DNA of 5,824 nt from Endomicrobiia bacterium (GTDB lineage: Bacteria > Elusimicrobiota > Endomicrobiia > Endomicrobiales > Endomicrobiaceae). Made by a program: the position numbers and the translations under genes. This document shows positions 5,628 to 5,824 of the stretch, in pieces. Where the stretch lies: NCBI GenBank assembly GCA_025998475.1, contig BNVZ01000086.1:1-5824 (forward strand). Direction: 5' to 3'. Numbering within the stretch: the stretch's first letter is position 1; each line of letters opens with the position of its first letter. The notes beneath the pieces were generated by a model, which was given only the letters and a program-made list of their open reading frames with translations, had not been told where the DNA came from and ran no database searches.

Positions 5628-5811
5628 TAGACCTCTTACATAACTAACGTATAAAAGTACAATAGAAGTACTATGAAACAGAAAAAGAAAGCATGCGGGT
5701 CGGGTGGAATGGGATTAGGCGATTAATGGGAGTAAAGAAAGGGACATTTGACAAAAGAGTCAAGGATAGCAAGGAGTAAGAAAAGAAAAAGGGGGAGTAG
5801 GAGGAGCAAAG
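5628..5811. repeat. Dispersed repeat, copy B (184 bp, may continue past the right edge)
   Basis: This is the second copy of the element at 2788-2962, in the same orientation, starting at the same TAGACCTCTTA edge 48 bases after the PBP stop codon. Relative to copy A it has one extra base near 5639, one missing base near 5703, and three extra triplets in its right half. The one-base loss truncates the short plus-strand frame (ATG 5673) to 17 codons. Sequence from 5812 to the edge may still be weakly related to 2963 onward. No gene is seen in 5580-5824. Confidence 0.85.
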
Positions 5812-5824
5812 CAGATACAGATCA

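Noticed and set aside
2788..5811. Composite transposon with the two repeats as flanking insertion sequences around the PBP gene
   Set aside because: The repeats are under 200 bp, have no transposase, no terminal inverted repeats and no target duplication that I can see, and the cargo is a housekeeping gene.
1..5824. tRNA or rRNA genes
   Set aside because: I saw no cloverleaf with a conserved T-loop (GGTTCGAATCC-like) and no rRNA-like conserved blocks on either strand.

Overview
This is an AT-rich bacterial window from an organism that is probably diderm (Gram-negative type). Two observations point that way: a class A penicillin-binding protein of the PBP1A type, and a large secreted protein with a repeat style typical of autotransporter-like surface proteins. 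A truncated essential gene bordered by a dispersed repeat, plus several hundred bases of gene-free sequence, suggests a genome that has rearranged or decayed. A reduced host-associated lineage such as the Endomicrobium/Elusimicrobiota group is possible, but that is a weak guess and nothing here proves it.

Layout. Positions 1-1929 (minus strand) hold the first 643 codons of a very large adhesin-like gene that runs off the left edge. It has a signal peptide, about seven Gly/Asn/Asp-rich repeats, a beta-rich middle domain, and serine-only tracts joined by proline-rich linkers. Positions 1930-2322 are intergenic. They carry the adhesin ribosome binding site, a candidate promoter, a 36-bp unit present twice in tandem upstream of it, and a GC-richer structured stretch. 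Positions 2323-2787 (minus) encode only the C-terminal half of CdsA (phosphatidate cytidylyltransferase). The catalytic signature is intact, but the N-terminal membrane half is missing. The break coincides to the base with the edge of a repeat (2788-2962) that occurs again at 5628-5811.

Positions 2963-3425 contain no convincing gene, only inverted repeats and short hydrophobic reading frames that may be fossil sequence. Positions 3474-5579 (plus) encode a complete class A PBP. Its ATG lies 9 bases after a perfect TTGACA-N18-TATAAT promoter, so its mRNA may be leaderless. After 5579 a short spacer leads into the second repeat copy, which reaches close to the right edge.

The intact gene products act at the cell envelope: the PBP builds and crosslinks peptidoglycan, and the repeat protein is probably exported to the surface. 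CdsA, if it were full length, would make CDP-diacylglycerol for phospholipids. No operon links them. The points most worth a second look are the modular adhesin with its 89-bp identical duplications, the repeat/cdsA junction, and the promoter placement at the PBP gene.
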